A DNA stretch of 20,223 nucleotides, taken from positions 1 through 20,223 of the forward strand of contig DWZW01000187.1 in NCBI GenBank assembly GCA_019117345.1, in the 5' to 3' direction. Both the position numbers and the translations under genes were made by a program. Position 1 is the stretch's first letter. The number at the start of each line of letters is the position of its first letter. Under the pieces are notes generated by a model. The model was not told the DNA's origin. It worked only from the letters and a program-made list of their open reading frames with translations, and searched no databases. This stretch comes from Claveliimonas stercoravium (GTDB lineage: Bacteria > Bacillota > Clostridia > Lachnospirales > Lachnospiraceae). Below, piece after piece: positions 1-7,574 of the stretch.

Positions 1-1287
1 AACGGGGGCATAGAGGGGTACTACAATTCCACCCTCAACGGCACCGACGGCCGGGAGTACGGCTATCTGGACAGCGGCTCCTCCGTGGAGCGGACCGTGA
101 AGGAGCCGGTGAACGGGAAGACCGTGGTGTCCACCATCGATCTGCAGGTACAGAGCGTGGTGGAAAAATATATCCAGCAGTTTAACGATGAGAGAAAAAA
201 CAACGCCACCCCGGGAGAGGGGAGCAAGAACACGGCGGTCATGGTCATGAATCCCCAGAACGGGGAGATCCTGGCGGAGGCCAGCTATCCCAATTTTGAC
301 CTGAACAACCCCAGGGACCTGACGAAGTATTATACCCAGGAGGAGCTTGATGCCATGAGTGACGAGGAGACGCTGAACGCCCTCAACAATCTGTGGAAAA
401 ACTTCTGCGTCACAGACACCTACGAGCCCGGCTCCACTATCAAGCCATTTACCGTGGCGGCAGCCCTGGAGACGGGAGCCCTCACCGGGGATGAGACCTT
501 TTACTGCGGCGGTTCCCTTCACATAGGAGACTACGATATCCACTGCATCAACCGGGACGGCCACGGGACCCTGACTGTCAAGGGGGCTGTGGAGAACTCC
601 TGCAACGTGGCCCTGATGCAGATCGGGGAGATGATAGGAGCGGTGGATTTCTCCAAATATCAGCACATTTACGGCTTTGGCGAGATGACGGGCATCGACC
701 TGCCTGGAGAGGCGGAGACCTCTGCCCTCCTCTACACGGCGGACAATATGGATGAGACCAGCCTTGCCACAAATGCCTTTGGGCAGAACTTCAATGTGAC
801 CATGACCCAGATGATGGCGGGCTTCTGCTCCCTCATCAACGGCGGCTATTACTATGAGCCCCATATCGTAAAGCAGATTCAGGATGAAAACGGCAATGTG
901 ATCGAGAATGTGGACCCTGTCCTTGTAAAGCGCACTGTCTCAGAGGAGACCAGCACCCTGGTGAAGGACTACATGCGGGGCGTGGTCCTGGAGGGCAGCG
1001 GAAAGCTGGCTGACCTGGAGGGCTATGAAGTGGGAGGAAAGACGGGAACAGCCGAGAAGCTTCCCAGAAGCGAGGGCAAGAACCTGGTCTCCTTTATCGC
1101 CTACGCACCCCAGGAAAATCCGGAGATAGCCATCTATGTTGTCATCGACGAGCCCAACGAGTACGATCAGGCCCAGAGCTCCCTGGCCGTACAGATGGCC
1201 AGCGATATCATGAAGGAGATTTTCCCCTACCTGGGTATCACCCAGACGGCTGCTGCAGATGCGGGAGATGCCGCGCAGAGCCAGTAG
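1..1287 (+). CDS. Class B penicillin-binding protein (FtsI/SpoVD-like D,D-transpeptidase), 5' end missing
   Basis: The reading frame is open from base 1, so the gene starts upstream; 428 residues are visible. It is a peptidoglycan transpeptidase acting outside the membrane, cross-linking stem peptides at the division or spore septum. All three active-site motifs are present: SxxK as S-T-I-K (serine codon 433-435), SxN as S-C-N (598-606) and K-T-G-T (1039-1050). The visible start is the end of the PBP dimerisation region, so the missing part should hold the transmembrane anchor and most of that domain. The protein stops about 20 residues after the F-P-Y-L-G end of the transpeptidase fold, so there is no PASTA domain, unlike SpoVD of Bacillus. 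A paralogue follows directly. Family is certain; whether this copy or the next serves vegetative division cannot be decided from sequence. Confidence 0.95.
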   Translation, partial: NGGIEGYYNSTLNGTDGREYGYLDSGSSVERTVKEPVNGKTVVSTIDLQVQSVVEKYIQQFNDERKNNATPGEGSKNTAVMVMNPQNGEILAEASYPNFDLNNPRDLTKYYTQEELDAMSDEETLNALNNLWKNFCVTDTYEPGSTIKPFTVAAALETGALTGDETFYCGGSLHIGDYDIHCINRDGHGTLTVKGAVENSCNVALMQIGEMIGAVDFSKYQHIYGFGEMTGIDLPGEAETSALLYTADNMDETSLATNAFGQNFNVTMTQMMAGFCSLINGGYYYEPHIVKQIQDENGNVIENVDPVLVKRTVSEETSTLVKDYMRGVVLEGSGKLADLEGYEVGGKTGTAEKLPRSEGKNLVSFIAYAPQENPEIAIYVVIDEPNEYDQAQSSLAVQMASDIMKEIFPYLGITQTAAADAGDAAQSQ

Positions 1288-1311
1288 AAAACAGTATAGA
1301 GGGAGATGTAT

Positions 1312-1363
1312 AACCTCACAGAAGCACTCATAAATTGTAGAAAGGCTTTTGTGAGGTTTTTTT
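1312..1363 (+). promoter_or_regulatory. Terminator-like hairpin that buries the ribosome binding site of the next gene
   Basis: Bases 1312-1325 pair with 1345-1358 (14 bp, one G-U), with a 19-nt loop and a run of seven T at 1357-1363. This has the form of an intrinsic terminator, but the next start codon (GTG, 1364) follows the T run directly. The only good Shine-Dalgarno sequence for it, GAGG at 1353-1356, lies in the 3' arm, paired with 1314-1317. The element could terminate transcription, block initiation, or both. A 25-codon frame (ATG 1306, stop 1381-1383) runs through the whole hairpin, so a ribosome reading it would open the stem. The structure is seen directly; its regulatory role is inference. 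Confidence 0.6.
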
Positions 1364-3088
1364 GTGCGCAACCGGACATATAATAAGAAGAAACTCTTCA
1401 TTGTCTTTCTGGCGGCCCTGTGTATCCTCCTCTTTCTGGCCGGACGCCTTGTCTGGCTCATGATATTTGAGGCGGACTACTACCAGGCGAAGGCGGAGGC
1501 GCTCCACCAGCGTGAGAGGGAAATCAAGGCGGCCAGGGGGAGGATACTGGACGCCTCGGGCAAGGTGCTGGCGGACAACCGGACCGTGTGTACCATCTCT
1601 GTCATCCACAGCCAGATAACAGACCCGGAGGCGGTGATACGGGCCCTGTCCCAGACGCTGGAACTGGAGGAGAGCGAGGTCAGGGAGAAGGTGGAGAAGG
1701 TCTCCTCCATGGAGAGGATCCGGACAAACGTGGAGAAGGAGACGGGGGATATCATACGGAACATGGGGCTTGACGGGGTGAAGGTGGATGAGGATTTCAA
1801 GAGGTATTATCCCTACGGCGACCTGGCCTCCACGGTGCTTGGATTTACCGGAGCGGATAACCAGGGCATCATAGGCCTCGAGGTGAAGTACGAGGAGTAC
1901 CTGAAGGGGCAGAACGGCACCATACTGACCACCACCGACGCCCGGGGCATTGAGCTCTCGGGGGAGGCGGAGGACCGGGTCGAGCCGGTGGCCGGAAATG
2001 ACCTGCAGACGAGCCTGGACTGCAATCTGCAGATGTATGCCCAGCAGATGGCGGAGAAGGTGATGGAGGAGAAGGAGGCGGACGGCGTCTCCATCCTCCT
2101 TATGGACCCGCGGGACGGGGAGGTCATGGCCATGGTGAATGTGCCCGAGTTCGACCTGAATGATCCCTTTACCCTGAACACGGGGACAGACGCATCCGCC
2201 CTGTCGGACGAGGAGAAACAGGATGCCCTGAACCAGATGTGGCGGAACCGATGCATCAATGACACCTACGAGCCCGGCTCCACCTTTAAGATCATCACTG
2301 CGTCGGCGGCCCTGGAGGAGGGAGTGGTGGAGCTGGATGACACCTTCAGCTGCCCCGGCTACCGGGTAGTGGAGGACCGGAAGATACGATGCCACAAGGT
2401 GGGCGGCCATGGCCAGGAAACCTTTGTGGAGGGAGTCATGAATTCCTGCAACCCGGTGTTCATTGATGTGGGCCTGCGCCTGGGAGCGGACACTTTCTGC
2501 GATTACTACCAGCAGTTCGGCCTCCTGGACCTGACCGGCGTGGACCTGCCGGGGGAGGCCGGGACCATCATGCACAGGCGGGAGAGCATCGGCACGGTGG
2601 AACTGGCCACCATGTCCTTTGGCCAGTCCTTCCAGGTGACGCCCATCCAGATGGCGGCCACGGTCAGCTCCCTCATAAACGGCGGCTTCCGGGTGACGCC
2701 CCATGCGGGTGTCCGGGTGTTGGATGAGGATGGGGAGGAGGAGCTGGAGCTGGACCGGGGAAAGAAGGACCGCATCGTATCAAAGGAGACCTCTGAGACC
2801 ATGCGCATGATCCTGGAGAAGGTAGTGGCGGAGGGGTCGGGGAAAAACGCGGCCATAGAAGGCTACCGCATCGGAGGGAAGACAGCCACCTCCCAGACAC
2901 TGCCGCGGAGCGCCAATAAGTATATATCCTCCTTCATCGGCTTTGCTCCGGCAGATGACCCACAGGTGCTGGGCATGTGCATCATCTATGACCCCCAGGG
3001 CGTCTACTATGGCGGGACCATTGCGGCGCCGGTGATACGGGAGATTTTTGAGAACATCCTCCCCTATCTTGGCGTTGAAAAAGAGTGA
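1364..3088 (+). CDS. spoVD: SpoVD-like class B penicillin-binding protein with a KTA motif
   Basis: This 574-residue membrane-anchored transpeptidase has a short basic N-terminus, one transmembrane segment (about residues 10-33), a dimerisation domain beginning near the R-G-R-I-L-D motif, and a C-terminal transpeptidase domain. The catalytic S-T-F-K starts at Ser306 and S-C-N at 361. The third motif, normally K-T/S-G, reads K-T-A-T (506-509). No PASTA domain is present. GTG 1364 is chosen because an in-frame stop lies at 1352-1354 and the next start would delete the transmembrane anchor. It is a tandem paralogue of the preceding gene, sharing the D-T-Y-E-P-G-S-T stretch around the catalytic serine. 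In Bacillus, SpoVD makes spore cortex peptidoglycan with SpoVE. Assigning this copy to sporulation rests on position and is not proven. Confidence 0.9.
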   Translation: MRNRTYNKKKLFIVFLAALCILLFLAGRLVWLMIFEADYYQAKAEALHQREREIKAARGRILDASGKVLADNRTVCTISVIHSQITDPEAVIRALSQTLELEESEVREKVEKVSSMERIRTNVEKETGDIIRNMGLDGVKVDEDFKRYYPYGDLASTVLGFTGADNQGIIGLEVKYEEYLKGQNGTILTTTDARGIELSGEAEDRVEPVAGNDLQTSLDCNLQMYAQQMAEKVMEEKEADGVSILLMDPRDGEVMAMVNVPEFDLNDPFTLNTGTDASALSDEEKQDALNQMWRNRCINDTYEPGSTFKIITASAALEEGVVELDDTFSCPGYRVVEDRKIRCHKVGGHGQETFVEGVMNSCNPVFIDVGLRLGADTFCDYYQQFGLLDLTGVDLPGEAGTIMHRRESIGTVELATMSFGQSFQVTPIQMAATVSSLINGGFRVTPHAGVRVLDEDGEEELELDRGKKDRIVSKETSETMRMILEKVVAEGSGKNAAIEGYRIGGKTATSQTLPRSANKYISSFIGFAPADDPQVLGMCIIYDPQGVYYGGTIAAPVIREIFENILPYLGVEKE

Positions 3089-3103
3089 GAAATGAAGTAT
3101 ACT
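3075..3103 (+). promoter_or_regulatory. Sigma-A-type promoter before mraY
   Basis: TTGAAA (3075-3080) and TATACT (3098-3103) are separated by exactly 17 bp, each one base from consensus. The -35 lies in the last codons of the upstream transpeptidase. Transcription would begin near 3110, about 60 nt before the mraY start codon. It would let mraY and the genes after it be expressed independently of the transpeptidases and their attenuator-like hairpin. Confidence 0.65.
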
Positions 3104-3115
3104 GAATGGAGCCAT

Positions 3116-3132
3116 GGACTGCCCGGCAGTCC
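3116..3132 (+). other. Hairpin in the mraY leader
   Basis: A perfect 7-bp stem (GGACTGC/GCAGTCC) with a 3-nt loop lies just after the predicted transcription start and ends about 27 nt before the mraY Shine-Dalgarno sequence. There is no T run, so it is not a terminator. A 5'-proximal stem of this kind can protect mRNA from decay; that role is inference. Confidence 0.4.
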
Positions 3133-3171
3133 TGTGCCAGGAAAATAACGAAAGAGACGAGAGGTGTATCT

Positions 3172-4128
3172 ATGGACTATACAATTTTTGTGCCAGTGCT
3201 CATTTCTTTTGCGCTGAGCGTGATCATGGGCCCGGTCGTGATCCCGGTGCTCCGCAGGCTGAAAATGGACCAGACAGAGAGGGAGGAGGGAGTGAAATCC
3301 CATCTCAAAAAGGCGGGTACGCCCACTATGGGAGGCGTCATCATCCTGACCGCGGTGGTGCTCACATCGGTCATCTATATCGGGAGATACCCGAATATCA
3401 TCCCCATCTTATTTGTGACCCTGGGCTTCGGCCTCATAGGATTTCTGGATGACTATCTGAAGGTGGTGCTCAAGAGGTCTGACGGTCTTTTCCCCAGGCA
3501 GAAGATGGCCCTGCAGATCCTTGTAACGGCAATCTTTGCCTTCTACCTCGTAAAGTTTACAGATGTGTCCCTGACCATGCTCATCCCCTTCTCGGGCGGC
3601 AGATATCTGGACATAGGCTGGCTGGCCATTCCCCTTCTCTTTGTGGCGGTGATCGGCACGGTCAACGGGGTGAACTTTACGGATGGCCTGGACGGTCTGG
3701 CCTCCAGCGTGACAGTGCTCGTGGCCACCTTCTTTACTGTGGTGGCAGTGGGCACAAAGAGCGGCATTGAGCCGATCACCTGCGCGGTGGTGGGAGCCCT
3801 TCTGGGCTTCCTCCTGTTCAACGTGTACCCGGCCAGCGTGTTCATGGGAGACACAGGCTCCCTTGCTCTGGGCGGCTTTGTGGCCTCCACGGCCTACATG
3901 CTGCAGATGCCCATCTTTATTGTCATCGTAGGCCTGATCTATCTGGTGGAGGTGCTCTCTGTCATGATACAGGTTACATACTTTAAGAAGACCGGGGGCA
4001 AGCGCTTTTTCAAGATGGCGCCCATCCACCATCACTTTGAGCTCTGCGGGTGGTCGGAGACAAAGGTCGTGGCAGTGTTTTCCATCATCACTGCCATCCT
4101 CTGCCTGATCGCTCTCATGGCCATGTAG
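3172..4128 (+). CDS. mraY: Phospho-N-acetylmuramoyl-pentapeptide transferase (MraY)
   Basis: MraY transfers phospho-MurNAc-pentapeptide from UDP to undecaprenyl phosphate, making lipid I at the inner face of the membrane. The 318-residue polytopic protein has the family's length. The family motifs are all visible: D-D-Y-L-K at residues 93-97, N-F-T-D-G-L-D-G-L-A from 168, G-D-T-G-S from 226 and the H-H-H-F-E magnesium/substrate loop at 286-290. ATG 3172 is chosen, not the in-frame ATG at 3106, because GAGAGGTG at 3159-3166 is a well-placed ribosome binding site and the protein then begins at the usual family N-terminus. It has its own likely promoter and is followed 22 nt later by murD, the usual order in dcw clusters. 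Confidence 0.97.
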   Translation: MDYTIFVPVLISFALSVIMGPVVIPVLRRLKMDQTEREEGVKSHLKKAGTPTMGGVIILTAVVLTSVIYIGRYPNIIPILFVTLGFGLIGFLDDYLKVVLKRSDGLFPRQKMALQILVTAIFAFYLVKFTDVSLTMLIPFSGGRYLDIGWLAIPLLFVAVIGTVNGVNFTDGLDGLASSVTVLVATFFTVVAVGTKSGIEPITCAVVGALLGFLLFNVYPASVFMGDTGSLALGGFVASTAYMLQMPIFIVIVGLIYLVEVLSVMIQVTYFKKTGGKRFFKMAPIHHHFELCGWSETKVVAVFSIITAILCLIALMAM

Positions 4129-4150
4129 CAGGAAGGAGAGGACTAGTATA

Positions 4151-5509
4151 ATGGATATAGCAGGAAGAGAAGTACTTGTGTTTGGTCTGGGGATAAGCGG
4201 TATAGGCGCCGGCACCCTGCTGGAGAAGAGAGGAGCCCGCGTGGTCCTCTACGATGGCAATGACAAGCTGGACAAGGATGAGATAAGGAGGCAGATGGGA
4301 GAGGGCAGCGGCGCCAGGATCATCACCGGCCCCTTTCCGGAGGAGCTGCTTGGCGAGCTGGACCTTGTGGTGCTCAGCCCCGGCGTCCCCACGGACCTGC
4401 CTGTCATAGAGAGGATGCGGGAGGAGCGGATAGAGGTCATCGGGGAGATCGAGCTGGCTTACCTCTTCGGGAAAGGAGAAATACTGGCCATCACAGGTAC
4501 AAACGGGAAGACCACCACCACCTCTCTCCTGGGTGAGATAGCAAAGAACGCCTTTGACAGTGTCTTCGTGGTGGGAAATATAGGAAATCCCTACACCACG
4601 GTGGTGGACGAGACCAGGGAGGACTCCGTCATTGTGGCCGAGATGAGCAGCTTTCAGCTGGAGAGTATCGTCACCTTCCGGCCCAGGGTGTCCGCCATCC
4701 TCAACCTGACACCGGACCACCTGAACCGGCACCACACGATGGAGGCCTACATCCAGGCCAAGGAAAATATCACAAGGAACCAGACGGAGGAGGATCACTG
4801 CATCCTCAACTACGAGGATGAGGTGCTCCGCCGGTTCGGAGAAGGGCTGCGGGCGAAGGTGATCTGGTTTTCCAGCGCCAGGAAGCTGGATGAAGGCATT
4901 TATCTGGAGGACGGTCATATAATATACAGGGGAGCCAAGGGGGCGGAGGAGACGCTGTGCGGCGTGGATGAGCTCCAGCTTCTGGGCACCCACAACTATG
5001 AGAATGTGATGGCGGCCTCCGCCATGGCCATCGCCTACGGCGTTCCCATGGACGTGATACGGGATACAGTGAAGGCCTTCAGGGGCGTGGAACACCGGAT
5101 CGAGTTTGTTGCAGAAAAGGAGGGCGTGGCCTACTACAATGACTCCAAGGGCACCAACCCGGACGCCGCCATCAAGGCGGTCCAGGCCATGAGGCGGCCC
5201 ACCGTGCTGATCGGGGGAGGCTACGACAAGCAGTCCGACTACAGAGAGTGGATCGAAAGCTTTGATGGGAAGGTGAAGCTCCTCGTGCTCCTGGGAGACA
5301 CCAGGGAGAAGATCGCCGCCCAGGCAAAGGAGTGCGGTTTTACCGACTATGTGTTTGCGGACAGCTTCGCTGAGGCGGTCCAAAGAGCGGCATCCGCCGC
5401 CGCGGCCGGGGACGCGGTCCTTCTGTCCCCCGCCTGCGCAAGCTGGGATATGTTCAAGAGCTATGAAGAACGGGGAGATAAATTCAAAGAGATCGTAAAT
5501 TCCTTGTAA
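4151..5509 (+). CDS. murD: UDP-N-acetylmuramoyl-L-alanine--D-glutamate ligase (MurD)
   Basis: MurD is the cytoplasmic ATP-dependent ligase that adds D-glutamate to UDP-MurNAc-L-alanine in the peptidoglycan precursor pathway. At 452 residues it has the expected three-domain Mur ligase layout: an N-terminal UDP-binding Rossmann-like domain, the central ATPase with P-loop G-T-N-G-K-T-T at 116-122 followed by S-S-F-Q-L-E and T-P-D-H-L-N-R-H, and the C-terminal domain with H-N-Y-E-N at the domain junction and Y-N-D-S-K-G-T-N-P. ATG 4151 is preceded by GGAAGGAGAGG. It sits between mraY and the SEDS gene with short gaps and no terminator, so it is presumably co-transcribed with them. Confidence 0.97.
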   Translation: MDIAGREVLVFGLGISGIGAGTLLEKRGARVVLYDGNDKLDKDEIRRQMGEGSGARIITGPFPEELLGELDLVVLSPGVPTDLPVIERMREERIEVIGEIELAYLFGKGEILAITGTNGKTTTTSLLGEIAKNAFDSVFVVGNIGNPYTTVVDETREDSVIVAEMSSFQLESIVTFRPRVSAILNLTPDHLNRHHTMEAYIQAKENITRNQTEEDHCILNYEDEVLRRFGEGLRAKVIWFSSARKLDEGIYLEDGHIIYRGAKGAEETLCGVDELQLLGTHNYENVMAASAMAIAYGVPMDVIRDTVKAFRGVEHRIEFVAEKEGVAYYNDSKGTNPDAAIKAVQAMRRPTVLIGGGYDKQSDYREWIESFDGKVKLLVLLGDTREKIAAQAKECGFTDYVFADSFAEAVQRAASAAAAGDAVLLSPACASWDMFKSYEERGDKFKEIVNSL

Positions 5510-5522
5510 GGGAGAGCATAGG

Positions 5523-6608
5523 TTGCCGGGTTCATCCAAAAAGAAAAAATATGACTACACGCTGCTTGCGGCGCTGTCTCTTCTCCTCCTGGCCGGGCTT
5601 GTGATCCTGCAGAGCACCAGCGCCTGGAACGGGGAAGTGAAATTTAACGATCCTTATTATTATCTGAAAAAGCAGGTTTTTGCCACAACCATCGGGATAG
5701 CGGCCATGTTTGTGACGGCCAATATGGACTACCATGTCCTGCGCCGTTTCGCCCTGCCGGCCTACCTGGCGGCGGTGCTCTTGTCCGTCGCTGTCCTTCT
5801 TGTGGGAGATGAGTACAACGGGTCCAGAAGATGGCTTTCTTTGGGCCCGTTTTCTTTTCAGCCCTCGGAGTTTGCCAAGGTGGCGGTCATCCTCTTTCTG
5901 GCCGACCTGGTGACAAAGTGCGCGGACAAAGTAAAGAAGATGCGGGTCATGGCAGGGATCATGATCCTCATCCTGCCTGTTGCCGGCCTTGTGGGGGCCA
6001 GCAACTTGAGCACCGCCATCATCATCCTGGGGATCGGTGTGGTCCTCGTGTTCATCGCCAGCCCCAGGTACGGACAGTTTGTCTGGATGGGAGTCATAGG
6101 CTGCGCCTTTCTGGCTGTCTTCCTGGCGCTGGAGAGCTACCGCCTGGAGCGGCTTGCCATCTGGAGGAACCCGGAGGCCTACGAGAAGGGCTACCAGACC
6201 CTGCAGGGACTCTATGCCATCGGCTCGGGAGGCCTGTTCGGCAGGGGGCTTGGGAACAGTGTGCAGAAGCTGGGCTTTGTCCCGGAGGCGCAGAATGACA
6301 TGATCTTCTCCATCATCTGCGAGGAGCTGGGACTTTTCGGGGCGGGCTTTATCCTGCTGCTTTTCCTCATCCTGATCTGGCGGTTCTACGTCATCGCCAG
6401 CAAAGCACCGGACCTGTTCGGAGCCCTCATTGCCGCGGGGGCCATGGGACATATGCTGATCCAGGTGATCCTCAACATCGCGGTGGTGACAAACACCATA
6501 CCAAACACCGGGATCACGCTGCCCTTTATCAGCTACGGAGGCACATCGGTGGTCTTCCTTCTCCTGGAAATGGGGCTTGTGCTGAGTGTGTCATCTCTGG
6601 TAAAATAA
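5523..6608 (+). CDS. ftsW: SEDS-family septal peptidoglycan glycosyltransferase (FtsW/SpoVE)
   Basis: This 361-residue polytopic membrane protein (about ten hydrophobic segments) is of the FtsW/RodA/SpoVE family, which polymerises lipid II into glycan strands in partnership with a class B PBP. Family signatures include N-G-S-R-R-W near residue 100 followed by Q-P-S-E-F-A-K, L-G-F-V-P-E-A-Q-N-D-M-I-F-S, and the C-terminal I-S-Y-G-G-T-S. The start is TTG 5523: AAGGGAG overlaps the murD stop 8 nt upstream and no in-frame ATG gives a sensible N-terminus. It lies 13 nt after murD. The likely partners are the two transpeptidases upstream. Sequence alone does not separate vegetative FtsW from sporulation SpoVE. 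Confidence 0.95.
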   Translation: MPGSSKKKKYDYTLLAALSLLLLAGLVILQSTSAWNGEVKFNDPYYYLKKQVFATTIGIAAMFVTANMDYHVLRRFALPAYLAAVLLSVAVLLVGDEYNGSRRWLSLGPFSFQPSEFAKVAVILFLADLVTKCADKVKKMRVMAGIMILILPVAGLVGASNLSTAIIILGIGVVLVFIASPRYGQFVWMGVIGCAFLAVFLALESYRLERLAIWRNPEAYEKGYQTLQGLYAIGSGGLFGRGLGNSVQKLGFVPEAQNDMIFSIICEELGLFGAGFILLLFLILIWRFYVIASKAPDLFGALIAAGAMGHMLIQVILNIAVVTNTIPNTGITLPFISYGGTSVVFLLLEMGLVLSVSSLVK

Positions 6609-6617
6609 CAGGAAAGC

Positions 6618-6640
6618 GCCGGGCGCTGAAAGCGTCCGGC
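6618..6640 (+). other. GC-rich intergenic hairpin between ftsW and ftsQ
   Basis: GCCGGGCGCT (6618-6627) pairs with AGCGTCCGGC (6631-6640), a 10-bp stem with one G-U and a GAA loop. A-rich sequence follows, not a T run, so it is not an intrinsic terminator. It could be a 3'-end stabiliser or processing site within the operon mRNA; that is inference. Confidence 0.4.
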
Positions 6641-6661
6641 AGAAAATACAGGAGGCTTTAC

Positions 6662-7405
6662 ATGAAGCAAAAGAAGAATAAGGGGTATAAAAAATCCCAT
6701 AAAATATACGCGCTGACCGTCATTGTCCTGGGACTGGCCATTATCCTGCTTGCCCTGTTCCTTCTCTTCTATGTGCAGCGGATCGAAGTGGAGGGCAACG
6801 AGTACACGGACAGTCAGGAGATCGTGGACCTTGTGGAGGAGGACCCGCTTTCCATGAACTCGCTGTATCTTCTGTACAAGTACCGCTTTACAGACTACGA
6901 TATGCCGGGAAGCCTGGACTCCATGAAGGTGTCCCTTGCAGCTCCCTGGTCCGTGAGGGTGACTGTGGACGAGAAAAAGATACTGGCCTATGTGCAAAAC
7001 GGCGAACAGAACGTGTACTTTGACGAGGAGGGGCTGGTGGTGAAGATGGACAGCGAGGCCCTGGAGGGAGTGCCCTGTGTCGAGGGACTGGATGTGTCCG
7101 GGGCAGAGCTCTACAAGACTCTCGGGAACGGGGACGAGGCCTTGTTCCGGTCCATCCTGGATGTGACCTGTCAGGTCAGGGAGTTTGAGCTCTCCCCGGA
7201 CCGGATCGTGTGCAGCGGAGAGGACATCCAGCTCTGGTTCGGGGAGATATGCGTGCTCCTTGGAGACGATATCACCGCGGACAAGATCGCTCAGATTTCC
7301 CCCATCCTGGCCAAGCTGGAGGGGCGGCGGGGAACGCTCCATCTGGAGCACTTTGAGGAGAAGGGGGATGCTGTCTCCTTCAGCCCGGATGTGCTGCCCG
7401 AGTAA
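6662..7405 (+). CDS. ftsQ: Cell division protein FtsQ/DivIB
   Basis: The 247-residue bitopic protein has a lysine-rich cytoplasmic N-terminus (residues 1-15), a single transmembrane segment (about 18-40) and an extracytoplasmic part that starts with a POTRA-like module (V-Q-R-I-E-V-E-G-N, about 40-110) and continues as the FtsQ/DivIB beta domain. FtsQ/DivIB scaffolds the divisome, binding FtsL and FtsB/DivIC at the septum. ATG 6662 has an AGGAGG site at 6650-6655. Sequence conservation in this family is low; the call rests on topology, the POTRA-like start and the position between ftsW and ftsZ. The C-terminus is short compared with many homologues. No ftsA lies between it and ftsZ. Confidence 0.88.
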   Translation: MKQKKNKGYKKSHKIYALTVIVLGLAIILLALFLLFYVQRIEVEGNEYTDSQEIVDLVEEDPLSMNSLYLLYKYRFTDYDMPGSLDSMKVSLAAPWSVRVTVDEKKILAYVQNGEQNVYFDEEGLVVKMDSEALEGVPCVEGLDVSGAELYKTLGNGDEALFRSILDVTCQVREFELSPDRIVCSGEDIQLWFGEICVLLGDDITADKIAQISPILAKLEGRRGTLHLEHFEEKGDAVSFSPDVLPE

Positions 7406-7462
7406 ATGCCCTGTTTTCTACATAAAAATGAGCGGAAATCCATAAAAATAGAGAAAATTCTA

Positions 7463-7491
7463 TTGATATTTTGCACAAAAGCTTATATTAT
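7463..7491 (+). promoter_or_regulatory. Promoter for ftsZ
   Basis: TTGATA (7463-7468) and TATTAT (7486-7491) are 17 bp apart in an AT-rich stretch that contrasts with the GC-rich genes around it. Transcription would start near 7498, leaving a leader of about 77 nt. A second TATAAT at 7533-7538, with CTGTCA 18 bp upstream (7509-7514), could be another, weaker promoter. ftsZ can thus be expressed apart from the upstream cluster. Confidence 0.6.
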
Positions 7492-7502
7492 ATAGTATAT
7501 AT

Positions 7503-7521
7503 GGCGGGCTGTCAGTCCGCC
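7503..7521 (+). other. 5'-leader hairpin of ftsZ mRNA
   Basis: GGCGGG (7503-7508) pairs with TCCGCC (7516-7521) around a 7-nt loop, within a few bases of the predicted transcription start. It lies well upstream of the ribosome binding site at 7560-7568, so it would not block translation; 5' stabilisation is one possibility. Confidence 0.35.
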
Positions 7522-7574
7522 GTTATGGGATGTATAATTATATAATAAGGATAGAAACAAAGGAGGAGAAACCC

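Noticed and set aside
3106..3171. N-terminal extension of mraY by 22 codons, from ATG 3106
   Set aside because: It lies almost at the predicted transcription start, has no ribosome binding site, and crosses a leader hairpin; ATG 3172 fits the family N-terminus.
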